From Candidatus Bathyarchaeota archaeon (lineage in GTDB: Archaea; Thermoproteota; Bathyarchaeia; TCS64; B23): DNA of 9,017 nt. Below are positions 1 through 6,590 of this stretch, one piece after another. The stretch spans positions 1-9,017 of the forward strand of contig JAPDJB010000155.1 of the NCBI GenBank assembly GCA_029259285.1, in the 5' to 3' direction. The translations under genes were made by a program, and so were the position numbers. The notes beneath the pieces were generated by a model. It was not told the origin of the DNA. It was given only the letters and a program-made list of their open reading frames with translations, and did not search any database. Each line of letters starts with the position of its first letter. Within the stretch, counting starts at the first letter, position 1.

Positions 1-1
1 G

Positions 2-1447
2 GAGGAGCTGGAGGAGGCGTATCCAAGGGCCAGCGAGATCCCCTTCGACTCCATGAGGAAGAGGATGACGACGATCCACCTAACCCCAGAGGGGGTGAGG
101 GTCGCCTACATGAAGGGTGCGCCGGAGGTGGTGTTGGAGAGGTGCACCCACATACTGGAGAGGGGGGTTAAACGAAGGATCACGCCCAGGGATCGGGGGT
201 GGATACTCTCGACGACGAGGGAGATGGCCTCCGAGGCCCTGAGGGTTCTCGCCATGGCCTATAGGGAGCTCCCCAAAGATGTGGAGCTGGAGGCCGAGGA
301 GGTTGAGGGGGGGCTGACCTTCGTCGGCCTGCAGGGCATGATCGACCCGCCTAGAGATGAGGTTCCGGAGGCCATAAAGCTGTGCAGGATGGCCGGCATC
401 AGGCCCATAATGGTGACGGGAGACCACAAGCTGACGGCCATCGCCATAGCGAAGCAGATCGGGATGCTGAGCGGGGGCGAGGAGGGGGCCGTCCTCACAG
501 GGGCTGAGCTGGATAAGATGAGCGACGAAGAGCTGGACGAGGTCATCGAACACATCAGCGTCTTCGCCAGGGTGTCGCCGGAGCACAAGGTGAGGATCGC
601 CCAGTCGCTGAGGAGGAGGGGGCACATCGTGGCGATGACCGGAGACGGCGTGAACGATGCACCGGCGCTGAAGGCCGCCGACATAGGCGTCGCCATGGGG
701 ATTAAGGGGACGGATGTGACGAAGGAGGCCGCAGATATGATATTAGAAGACGACAACTTCGCCACCATCGTCAAGGCCGTGGAGAGCGGCCGCCACATCT
801 ACGACAACATCACCAAGTATATCCGGTTGATGCTGACGGCCAACTTCGACGAGTTCATAGAGATCACCGTCTGCACCCTCCTGGGGCTGCCCCTCCCCTT
901 CCTCCCCATCCACGTCCTCTGGGTGAACCTCGTCACCGATGGGCTGCCAGCCGTCGCCCTAAGCGTCGACCCCAAGGATCCCGACATCATGAAGTATCCG
1001 CCCCGAGACCCCGAGGAGGGGCTGCTCACTCGATTCTGGAGGTTCATCCTCTTCGCCGCCATCCTGGACTTCCTCTCAGACTTCGCCCCCTTCCTCTACG
1101 TCTACACCACCACCGGCGACCCCGCGCTGGCTAGAACCGTGGCCTTCACCAGCATAGTCTTCTTCGAGTTCTTCCTCGCCTATCAGTGCCGCTCCGAGAC
1201 CCATCATATCTTCGCCCTAGGCCGCAGGGGGTGGACGGAGAATAAGATGCTCTTCCTCTCCGTCGCCGTCTCCATCATCATCCAGGTCGCCATCATATAC
1301 TGGCCGCCGCTCCAGGCCATCTTCCACGTCAAGCCCCTGACGCCGCTCCAATTCGCCCTCTGCGTCCTCGGAGGCTTCACCGCCTTCCTCATACTCCCAG
1401 ATAAGTTGATCAAGGCCAGAGCCTTCGCCGAGGACTCCATCAGCTAA
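2..1447 (+). CDS. P-type Ca2+-transporting ATPase, SERCA-like (5' end missing)
   Basis: This is the C-terminal half of an integral-membrane cation pump that uses ATP hydrolysis to move Ca2+ (or a similar cation) out of the cytosol. The frame is open from base 2, so the true start, the A-domain and the phosphorylated DKTG aspartate lie upstream; 481 residues are visible. They include the N-domain KGAPE motif, the P-domain motifs MVTGDH and TGDGVNDAP (about residues 213-221), then M5-M10. The Ca2+ ligands of SERCA have counterparts: N281 and E284 in M5 (NFDE), N309, T312 and D313 in M6 (WVNLVTDG), and E389 in M8 (FFEFFLAYQCRSE, aligning with the SERCA E908 segment). This points to type IIA rather than the single-site plasma-membrane type. 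The ATG at 53 is internal, because the family motif IPFD immediately precedes it. A related H+ or Na+ pump is less likely. Confidence 0.93.
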   Translation, partial: EELEEAYPRASEIPFDSMRKRMTTIHLTPEGVRVAYMKGAPEVVLERCTHILERGVKRRITPRDRGWILSTTREMASEALRVLAMAYRELPKDVELEAEEVEGGLTFVGLQGMIDPPRDEVPEAIKLCRMAGIRPIMVTGDHKLTAIAIAKQIGMLSGGEEGAVLTGAELDKMSDEELDEVIEHISVFARVSPEHKVRIAQSLRRRGHIVAMTGDGVNDAPALKAADIGVAMGIKGTDVTKEAADMILEDDNFATIVKAVESGRHIYDNITKYIRLMLTANFDEFIEITVCTLLGLPLPFLPIHVLWVNLVTDGLPAVALSVDPKDPDIMKYPPRDPEEGLLTRFWRFILFAAILDFLSDFAPFLYVYTTTGDPALARTVAFTSIVFFEFFLAYQCRSETHHIFALGRRGWTENKMLFLSVAVSIIIQVAIIYWPPLQAIFHVKPLTPLQFALCVLGGFTAFLILPDKLIKARAFAEDSIS

Positions 1448-1449
1448 AA

Positions 1450-1457
1450 TTTATATA
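1450..1457 (+). promoter_or_regulatory. Archaeal TATA box (box A) of the pyrophosphatase gene
   Basis: TTTATATA lies just after the ATPase stop codon in an A/T-rich patch within G/C-rich sequence. A start of transcription about 25-27 bases downstream would fall near 1480, leaving a leader of about 20 bases that carries the Shine-Dalgarno site before the ATG at 1501. This implies the pyrophosphatase is transcribed independently of the ATPase. Confidence 0.65.
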
Positions 1458-1488
1458 TTACCCCTAGAGAGGGCGTTTATTCGGTGTG

Positions 1489-1495
1489 GGAGGAG
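1489..1495 (+). promoter_or_regulatory. Ribosome binding site choosing ATG 1501
   Basis: GGAGGAG sits 5-7 bases before ATG 1501 and would be inside the coding region if the in-frame GTG at 1486 were used. The spacing argues for ATG 1501 as the real start. Confidence 0.6.
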
Positions 1496-1500
1496 CCGCC

Positions 1501-3555
1501 ATGTTCATCTTCAACCCCTGGTGGATCGCCCCCATCTCAGCCCTCATCTCCATCCTTGTTGGGGGATACCTCCGGAGCTATGTCAATCGGCAGGATCCTG
1601 GAACGGAACGGATGAGATTCGTCTCAGACGCCATCAAGGAGGGGGCGAGGGCCTTCCTCAACCGGATGTTCAAGGCCCTAGGCCTCTTCGTCGCCGCCAT
1701 GGCGATTGTCCTCCTCATCTTTCTCCCCCACCCCATCTGGGCGACGGATAGGCCTCTAGAGAACATCATCATGGCGTTGGCCTACCTCTTCGGCTCAGCC
1801 TGCTCAGCCTTCGCCGGCTACCTCGGCATGGATGTGGCGACGGACGCCAATGTGCGATCCGCCAACGCCGCGAGGCGGGGCATCACCGAGGCCTTCAACA
1901 TCGCCTTCAGGGGTGGGGCCGTCATGGGTCTCAGCGTCATAGGCCTCGCCCTCCTCGGCGTCAGCGTCGTCTACCTTCTCACCGGAAACCCCAACATGGT
2001 CACGGGCTTCAGCTTCGGAGCCAGCGCCATGGCCCTCTTCGCCAAGGCCGGCGGGGGCATCTACACCAAGACGGCTGATATAGGGGCTGATCTCGTTGGC
2101 AAGGTGGAGATGGGTCTCCCCGAGGATGATCCCCGAAATCCGGCTGTGATCGCCGATAATGTCGGGGACAACGTCGGAGATGTCGCCGGAATGGGTTCAG
2201 ACCTCTTCGACTCCTATGTGGTGAGCCTCCTCGCCGTGATGCTGCTGGGCAACGTCCTTGGAGGCCGCCTGATGGAACTCCCCCTCGTCTACGCAGGCCT
2301 CGGCGTCTTAGCCTCCATCCTAGGCGTGGCCGTAGTCAGAGTCGGTGAGGGGGGAGACCCTGGACGGGCGTTGAATCGGGGAACCTACTTCACCTGCCTC
2401 ATCTACGCTATATTCACCCTCATCGCCTCATGGCTTCTCGGCTACGACTATCGAATCTGGCTCTCAGCAGTCGTCGGCCTCATAGCTGGAGTCATCATAG
2501 GCATAACCTCAGACTACTTCACCTCCATAAATCGGACGCCGGCGAGGAAGACGGCTGAGGCGTCGGTGACGGGGGCCGCCATAAACATCATAACAGGCTT
2601 CAGCTACGGCCTCCTCAGCGTCTTCCCACCCCTCATCGGCATAGCCCTGGCATCGCTGACGGCCTACAACCTCTGCAGCCCCCTCGGCCCAGGATACGGC
2701 GTCTACGGAGTCTCAGCCGCAGCCTTCGGCATGCTCTCCGTCGTCGGAATGGTGGTCGCCAACGACTCCTTCGGCCCCATAGGGGACAACGCCAAGGGCA
2801 TAGCTGAGCAGTCAGGCCTTGGCGATGAAGTGATAGAGATACTCGACCGATTAGACGCTGCGGGAAACACCTCTAAGGCCATCACGAAGGGCTTCGCCAT
2901 AGGGGCTGCGGGGCTGACGGTGATATCGCTGCTCGCCGCCTTCAGGGAGGTGGCTGAGGTGCTCACCGGCGAGCCCGTCTCCTTCGAGCTGATGAATCCC
3001 CTGGTCCTCCTCGGCGCCCTTATAGGCATAGCGATCCCAGCCGTCTTCTCAGCCCAGGTGATGCTCGGCGTAAGCCGAAACGCCTTCAGGATGATAGAGG
3101 AGGTTCGACGTCAGTTCAGGGAGATTCCAGGCCTCAGGGAGGGCAGACCGGATGCGAGGCCCGACTACGCTGCATGCGTAGACATAGCGACGAGGGGCGC
3201 CCTCAGGGAGCTTATGCCGGCAAGCCTCGTCGCCATAGCCACCACCCTCATAGTGGGCTTCATCTTCGGCGTGGAGGCCCTTGGAGGATACCTCGCAGGC
3301 TCCATCTTCTCAGGCCTCCTCTTCGCCTTGTTGATGGCGAACGCCGGAGGCCTATGGGATAATGCGAAGAAGTATATCGAGGAGGGGGCCTATGGAGGTA
3401 AGGGGTCTGAGGCCCATAAGGCTGCGGTCATCGGGGACACCGTTGGAGACCCCTTCAAGGATACAGCCGGCCCCTCGCTCAACACCCTTATAACGGTCAT
3501 CAGCCTCGTCGCCAACGTCTTCCTACCCCTCTTCATCCTCTACTCCCTCCTCTAG
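1501..3555 (+). CDS. hppA: Membrane-bound proton-pumping pyrophosphatase, K+-independent
   Basis: This integral-membrane enzyme (684 aa, normal for the family, about 16 helices) hydrolyses pyrophosphate and exports H+, salvaging energy from biosynthetic PPi. The substrate-site motifs are intact: GADLVGKVE and PEDDPRNPAVIADNVGDNVGD in the middle region, and GDTVGDPFKDTAGPSLNTLI near the C-terminus. Within GNTSKAITKG, residue 459 is Lys. In this family Lys at that site substitutes for bound K+, so the enzyme should be K+-independent, a class known only as H+ pumps. One oddity is Asp237 (DLFDSY) where a semi-conserved Glu (DLFET/ESY) usually sits in the ion gate. A GTG at 1486 would add five residues but is disfavoured by the Shine-Dalgarno site. 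It follows the Ca2+ ATPase by 53 bases and has its own TATA box. Confidence 0.96.
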   Translation: MFIFNPWWIAPISALISILVGGYLRSYVNRQDPGTERMRFVSDAIKEGARAFLNRMFKALGLFVAAMAIVLLIFLPHPIWATDRPLENIIMALAYLFGSACSAFAGYLGMDVATDANVRSANAARRGITEAFNIAFRGGAVMGLSVIGLALLGVSVVYLLTGNPNMVTGFSFGASAMALFAKAGGGIYTKTADIGADLVGKVEMGLPEDDPRNPAVIADNVGDNVGDVAGMGSDLFDSYVVSLLAVMLLGNVLGGRLMELPLVYAGLGVLASILGVAVVRVGEGGDPGRALNRGTYFTCLIYAIFTLIASWLLGYDYRIWLSAVVGLIAGVIIGITSDYFTSINRTPARKTAEASVTGAAINIITGFSYGLLSVFPPLIGIALASLTAYNLCSPLGPGYGVYGVSAAAFGMLSVVGMVVANDSFGPIGDNAKGIAEQSGLGDEVIEILDRLDAAGNTSKAITKGFAIGAAGLTVISLLAAFREVAEVLTGEPVSFELMNPLVLLGALIGIAIPAVFSAQVMLGVSRNAFRMIEEVRRQFREIPGLREGRPDARPDYAACVDIATRGALRELMPASLVAIATTLIVGFIFGVEALGGYLAGSIFSGLLFALLMANAGGLWDNAKKYIEEGAYGGKGSEAHKAAVIGDTVGDPFKDTAGPSLNTLITVISLVANVFLPLFILYSLL

Positions 3556-3564
3556 CCGCAAACC

Positions 3565-3572
3565 TTTATTAA
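3565..3572 (+). promoter_or_regulatory. Archaeal TATA box of the L15e gene
   Basis: TTTATTAA lies 10 bases after the pyrophosphatase stop codon. A transcript starting about 25-27 bases downstream (near 3595) would have a leader of about 16 bases, including the GGAGGG Shine-Dalgarno site at 3599-3604, before ATG 3611. Confidence 0.6.
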
Positions 3573-3598
3573 CTCCAGCCGATATTCCTCGGGTAATC

Positions 3599-3604
3599 GG
3601 AGGG
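3599..3604 (+). promoter_or_regulatory. Ribosome binding site of the L15e gene
   Basis: GGAGGG is placed 6 bases before ATG 3611, which is a standard spacing and supports that start. Confidence 0.65.
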
Positions 3605-3610
3605 CTGGAG

Positions 3611-4063
3611 ATGTATAGGTATTTGCAAAGGCTTTGGCGTCGACCTAAGGAGGGTTATCTGGGAGAGCTGATGAGGCAGAGGGCTATCAGGTGGCGTCGT
3701 CAGCCTGCGATTGTGCGTATAGATAAGCCGACGAGGCTTGACAGGGCGAGGAGGCTCGGCTATAAGGCGAAGAAGGGTTTCATAGTCGTCAGGGTTAGGG
3801 TTCGAAGGGGTGGCCGTAGGAAGCCTAGGCCGAGGATGGGGCGACGCCAGAAGCGGATGGGCGTCGCCAAGATCACGCCCGCCAAGAGTCTGAGGCTCAT
3901 AGCTGAGGAGAGGGCTGCCAGGAGGTATCCGAATCTTGAGGTGTTGAACTCCTATTGGGTCTGGGAGGATGGGATGTATAAGTGGTATGAGGTCATCCTC
4001 GTAGACCCCCATCATCCGGCGATTAAGAGCGATAAGGGAGTCGGCTGGATCAGTCGGCGATAG
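3611..4063 (+). CDS. rpl15e: Large-subunit ribosomal protein L15e (short C-terminus)
   Basis: This is a structural protein of the 50S subunit shared by archaea and eukaryotes; it binds 23S rRNA. The N-terminal MYRYLQRLWRRPKEGY, the conserved RIDKPTRLDRARRLGY, the basic stretch around residues 70-85 and the block KITPAKSLRLIAEERAARRYPNLEVLNSYWV...VDPHHPAIKSD (two recognisable parts) leave little doubt. The protein is 150 aa and ends at GWISRR. Well-known euryarchaeal L15e proteins are about 190 aa and continue with a GRVFRGLTSAG-type basic tail. That tail is not found in any frame before the next gene, so there is no obvious frameshift; the short form is either natural for this lineage or a real loss. 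It is strongly basic, as expected for rRNA binding. The glycosyltransferase follows 23 bases later, probably on the same transcript. Confidence 0.96.
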   Translation: MYRYLQRLWRRPKEGYLGELMRQRAIRWRRQPAIVRIDKPTRLDRARRLGYKAKKGFIVVRVRVRRGGRRKPRPRMGRRQKRMGVAKITPAKSLRLIAEERAARRYPNLEVLNSYWVWEDGMYKWYEVILVDPHHPAIKSDKGVGWISRR

Positions 4064-4086
4064 CCTCTGTGATTGGAGGCCTCCCC

Positions 4087-4812
4087 ATGGGCCGACTCTT
4101 CTCCATAATCATACCAACACTGAATGAGGAGGAGAACCTTGAGGCCTGCCTCAGGGCCATCGCGAGGCAGAGCTATGATGATTATGAAGTCGTCATCGTC
4201 GACGGCGGCAGCGATGATGGGACGGTGGAGGTGGCTGAGCGCTATGGATTCAGGGTTGTAGAGGCTGAGAAGAGGAGGCCCCACGACGTCGCCTACGCCC
4301 GAAACCTCGGAGCCAAGCTATCGAAGGGAGAACTCCTCTTCTTCCTGGACGCCGACACCTTGATGGAGCCACACTGCCTAGAGGTCTTCGAGGCCCATCT
4401 CCGAGACCCCTCCGCGGCCGCAGCCCTCTGCAGGGTTCTCCCCTTCAATGGTCGACCCCTTGAGAGGGCGATGTATGAGCTTAACAACGCTGCCAGGAGG
4501 ATCTCGAATAGCCTTGGATTCTATAAGCTCAGCTACTTCTCCTGCCCCTGCTACCGGAGGAGCTGCTTCGAGAAGGCTGGGGGATTCAGGGAAGACCTCT
4601 ACGCCTGCGAAGACCTAGACCTAGCCTTGAGGTCGAGGCATCTGGGAAGATACGTCTACATCTCCGAGACAACCCTCTGGACATCCCCCAGGAGGCTGAG
4701 GAGGTGGAGCTACCATGGATACATCGCCCGATACCTCAGGTATTTAGCCGAGTATTACATCCTAGACCGAGTTACTATGCCTTATGAAGATTTAACTGTT
4801 CTTAGAGATTGA
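4087..4812 (+). CDS. Family 2 glycosyltransferase (GT-A fold)
   Basis: This predicted inverting glycosyltransferase transfers a sugar from a nucleotide-sugar donor to an unknown acceptor, perhaps a lipid, protein or surface glycan. The 241 aa protein begins with the typical strand and loop FSIIIPTLNEEENL. It carries Asp39 in VDGGSDDGT (nucleotide binding), the metal-binding D88-A-D90 in FLDADT, and E175-D176 in ACEDLDLALR, the usual place of the catalytic acidic pair. No transmembrane helix is visible, so it is cytosolic or peripheral. A GTG at 4069 is in frame, but GGAGG at 4075-4079 favours ATG 4087 (spacing 7). The last 13 codons (4771-4809) lie inside the A+T-rich island, and all except the Met codon end in A or T, unlike the rest of the gene, so the original 3' end may have been replaced. 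The gene overlaps the convergent EVE gene by 21 bases. Confidence 0.88.
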   Translation: MGRLFSIIIPTLNEEENLEACLRAIARQSYDDYEVVIVDGGSDDGTVEVAERYGFRVVEAEKRRPHDVAYARNLGAKLSKGELLFFLDADTLMEPHCLEVFEAHLRDPSAAAALCRVLPFNGRPLERAMYELNNAARRISNSLGFYKLSYFSCPCYRRSCFEKAGGFREDLYACEDLDLALRSRHLGRYVYISETTLWTSPRRLRRWSYHGYIARYLRYLAEYYILDRVTMPYEDLTVLRD

Positions 4813-5289
4813 TTCCTCAGAAGCTTCTTTTATCGCTTCGCGTATCATATCAAAATCTTCTCTTGTTAATCTGATTATCGATACTTGAAGGTATTGATTC
4901 CACGTTTTTCCTTTATCTGCGATGAAAGAAATATCATCTATTAAATTAGGTTTAATCCATTTAGCCTTATTTCCTTCCTCTATTGTAGAGTAAGATATAC
5001 TAGGGGGATTTTTAGCTTCATGAAGAATTTTGAATTTTATTCTATATGGGAAGAGATATTTTCTTTTTCCCTTAGTCCATCCAATATCCTTTTCTTCGTA
5101 AAACCATCCACCAATAAATTCTATTACTGCCACAAATTTTCCACCATGTATATATACAACTGCCTGATCTCCTTCCTTCAAAAATTTATTAAGAGTCACA
5201 TAATATCTCGCATCCATTCCCCAAACATTATTTTTCTTACAGATTTCCCAATTTTCAGGTGAGGTTGAGATACACCAATATCTTTTCAT
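4792..5289 (-). CDS. EVE-domain (PUA-like) protein
   Basis: This is a single-domain protein of 165 aa with the EVE/PUA-like fold. The diagnostic N-terminus is MKRYWCISTSPENWEICKKN (residues 1-20), followed by NVWGMDARY, a GDQAVVYIHGGKFVAVIEF strand pair (about 40-58) and the PYRIKFKI strand (about 81-88). EVE domains are proposed or shown to bind modified bases in DNA or RNA, and they often occur as readers in modification-dependent restriction systems or beside RNA-modification genes. No nuclease or AAA+ partner lies next to it here, so a reader role is only inferred. Start ATG at 5289 opens directly with the family motif. The gene is strongly A+T-rich, unlike all its neighbours, which suggests horizontal acquisition. 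It overlaps the glycosyltransferase tail-to-tail and lies 48 bases downstream of YchF on the same strand. A palindrome covers its start codon. Confidence 0.85.
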   Translation of the reverse strand: MKRYWCISTSPENWEICKKNNVWGMDARYYVTLNKFLKEGDQAVVYIHGGKFVAVIEFIGGWFYEEKDIGWTKGKRKYLFPYRIKFKILHEAKNPPSISYSTIEEGNKAKWIKPNLIDDISFIADKGKTWNQYLQVSIIRLTREDFDMIREAIKEASEESISKNS

Positions 5290-5309
5290 ACTTGTATCCT
5301 AAGTATGAA
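5285..5309. repeat. Perfect 9-bp inverted repeat over the EVE start codon
   Basis: TTCATACTT, a 7-base spacer, then AAGTATGAA. The left arm includes the EVE ATG (5287-5289 on the minus strand). It could be an operator for a dimeric regulator or a hairpin in the 5' end of the mRNA that limits initiation. Confidence 0.6.
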
Positions 5310-5319
5310 TGAATTTGTT

Positions 5320-5328
5320 GATATTTAG
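5320..5328 (-). promoter_or_regulatory. Possible TATA box of the EVE gene
   Basis: Read on the minus strand this is CTAAATATC, centred about 35 bases before the EVE ATG. Transcription would begin near 5299, inside the inverted repeat, giving a leader of about 10 bases and no Shine-Dalgarno site. In an A+T-rich block such matches are less specific. Confidence 0.35.
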
Positions 5329-5337
5329 AGCTTTCGA

Positions 5338-6561
5338 CTATACTTTACGGGCCTTGGCTGCGACGATCTTTATGACATCCCCCTCCCTCAGCACATAGTC
5401 TTCTCCGAGCCTCCTCTTAGTCCTGGCGTCTATGGCGTAGATGAAGCTCTCAGCCAGCTCGCTGTGGATGAGAGCTGCAAACTCCCTGGCCGTCGTCCCC
5501 CTTGGCACTAGGTAGCAGTCTGGGAGGACGCGGCCCTGATGGTCGGTGAGGCGCTCGGCATCCTCGACTGGGTAGACGGGAATCATGTTGAGGAGCTTGA
5601 AGAAGGCGTCGTTTAGGGTCTGCTGCACTCCCGTCGAACCCCACCGCTCCAACACCCGTTCACGGATCATCTCCAGGGCCCGCCGCTGCCTCCCCGTCAA
5701 TCTCTCCGATTGTAGCACCTCGAAGTCTGGGTCTCCAGGCGTATATTTGATGACTCCCGCCTGGGCAGCCCTCCTCAACGCCAGCTCAGCCTCAGCTGAG
5801 GTGGGAACCACCCTATATCCGGCGTCCCTCAGCCTCTCGATGTTATCCTCAGCCTCATCCCTGTCAGCCTTGTTGGCTGCGACTATGAGGGACTTCGATA
5901 TCCGCCTCAGCTCCCTCGTGAAGCTTAGGAGCTGCTCATCGCTCCACCCCCTCGCCTTGTAGGGGTCTAGGCCTAGGTGCTCTATGGCCCTAGAGATGTG
6001 CTCCCTCGTGATCCTCAACCCTGAGAGCCTCACCTCCAGGTGTCGACTTATCTCCTCCCTCGCCGACTCAGCTCTTCTGGTCAGCCTCTCCCAATCCTTC
6101 TTAATGAGGCCGAGGAGCCATAGATCGAACTCCTCCTCAAACATTTTGACGTCCTCTATTGGGTCGTGGCTCCCAGGTGGGACGGGCCTGCCCTCGTCGT
6201 CGGTCATGCCCGCCGCGTCGCAGAGAACTATGAGCGCATCGGCCCTCCGAACCTCGTCTAGGAACTTGTTCCCTAGGCCTCTGCCCCTGTGGGCGCCTCT
6301 TATGAGGCCTGGGCAGTCTATCAGCTCAACGGGGAGAAGCCTCACGCCGTCGATGCATAGGCTGTTTACGGGGTTGTCCTCGACGCCTAGTTCTCGGCAG
6401 ACGCATGGTGTTCTTATGTATGCCACACCCCTATTGGCCTCGATGGTGGTGAAGGGATACTCAGCTATCTCAACGATCTTCAGGGTTGCTGCGGAGAAGA
6501 AGGTGCTCTTCCCCACGTTGGGCTTGCCCACTAAACCTACCAGCGGAGGCAAGGATATCAA
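5338..6561 (-). CDS. ychF: YchF/OBG-like translation-associated GTPase/ATPase
   Basis: This is a cytosolic P-loop NTPase of the TRAFAC/OBG family, thought to act at the ribosome; bacterial and eukaryotic relatives hydrolyse ATP as well as or in preference to GTP. The 407 aa protein has G1 GKPNVGKST (12-20), switch I region around YPFTTIEAN (35-43), G3 DCPGL (82-86) followed by GAHRGRGLGNKF, a helical insertion, G4 N230-K-A-D233, and a C-terminal TGS domain (about 326-405). Archaeal relatives usually have DVAG at G3, so DCPG is a variant. The start is TTG 6561: an in-frame TGA lies 15 bases upstream, the family N-terminus fits, and there is no Shine-Dalgarno site but a box A about 23 bases ahead, as for a leaderless mRNA. 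A TTG three codons later is an alternative. It lies 29 bases after the DUF2095 gene and may be cotranscribed. Confidence 0.95.
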   Translation of the reverse strand: MISLPPLVGLVGKPNVGKSTFFSAATLKIVEIAEYPFTTIEANRGVAYIRTPCVCRELGVEDNPVNSLCIDGVRLLPVELIDCPGLIRGAHRGRGLGNKFLDEVRRADALIVLCDAAGMTDDEGRPVPPGSHDPIEDVKMFEEEFDLWLLGLIKKDWERLTRRAESAREEISRHLEVRLSGLRITREHISRAIEHLGLDPYKARGWSDEQLLSFTRELRRISKSLIVAANKADRDEAEDNIERLRDAGYRVVPTSAEAELALRRAAQAGVIKYTPGDPDFEVLQSERLTGRQRRALEMIRERVLERWGSTGVQQTLNDAFFKLLNMIPVYPVEDAERLTDHQGRVLPDCYLVPRGTTAREFAALIHSELAESFIYAIDARTKRRLGEDYVLREGDVIKIVAAKARKV

Positions 6562-6580
6562 TAGATGGTTGGCTCACAGC

Positions 6581-6587
6581 CTTAAAC
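6581..6587 (-). promoter_or_regulatory. Possible TATA box for leaderless ychF mRNA
   Basis: Read on the minus strand this is GTTTAAG, centred about 23 bases before TTG 6561. It lies in the short gap between the DUF2095 stop codon and ychF. Its position fits transcription starting at or very near the start codon, and no Shine-Dalgarno site is present. Confidence 0.4.
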
Positions 6588-6590
6588 CCT

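Larger units (their letters stand above)
4771..5337. other. A+T-rich island with an EVE-domain gene
   Basis: Three 60-base lines counted by hand within the island (4861-5040) contain 53 G+C of 180 (about 29%), while flanking lines at 4381 and 6241 contain 42 and 39 of 60. The left edge falls inside the glycosyltransferase reading frame and the right edge at the YchF stop codon. No transposase, integrase, tRNA or clear flanking direct repeat was seen, so recent transfer is inferred from composition alone. Confidence 0.7.

Noticed and set aside
80..798. Minus-strand open frames opposite the Ca2+ ATPase
   Set aside because: Their Pro/His- or Ser-rich composition reflects G/C-rich codon shadows; the plus-strand frame carries clear P-type ATPase motifs throughout.
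1486..1500. GTG 1486 as pyrophosphatase start
   Set aside because: It would place the GGAGGAG ribosome binding site inside the gene; ATG 1501 has correct spacing from it.
4075..4084. Palindrome GGAGGCCTCC as an operator
   Set aside because: It is explained by the Shine-Dalgarno site plus a common CCTCC run in this G/C-rich genome; no promoter lies beside it.
4069..4086. GTG 4069 as glycosyltransferase start
   Set aside because: GGAGG at 4075-4079 is well spaced for ATG 4087, after which the family motif begins directly.
4819..4831. AGAAGCTTCT followed by T residues as a terminator after the glycosyltransferase
   Set aside because: The palindrome is short and the T tract is only four bases; it encodes ordinary EVE codons on the other strand. 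Support is too weak to annotate.
5020..5262. 80-codon plus-strand frame inside the EVE gene
   Set aside because: Its low-complexity Phe/Ile/Ser composition is a shadow of the A+T-rich EVE gene, which has recognisable family motifs.
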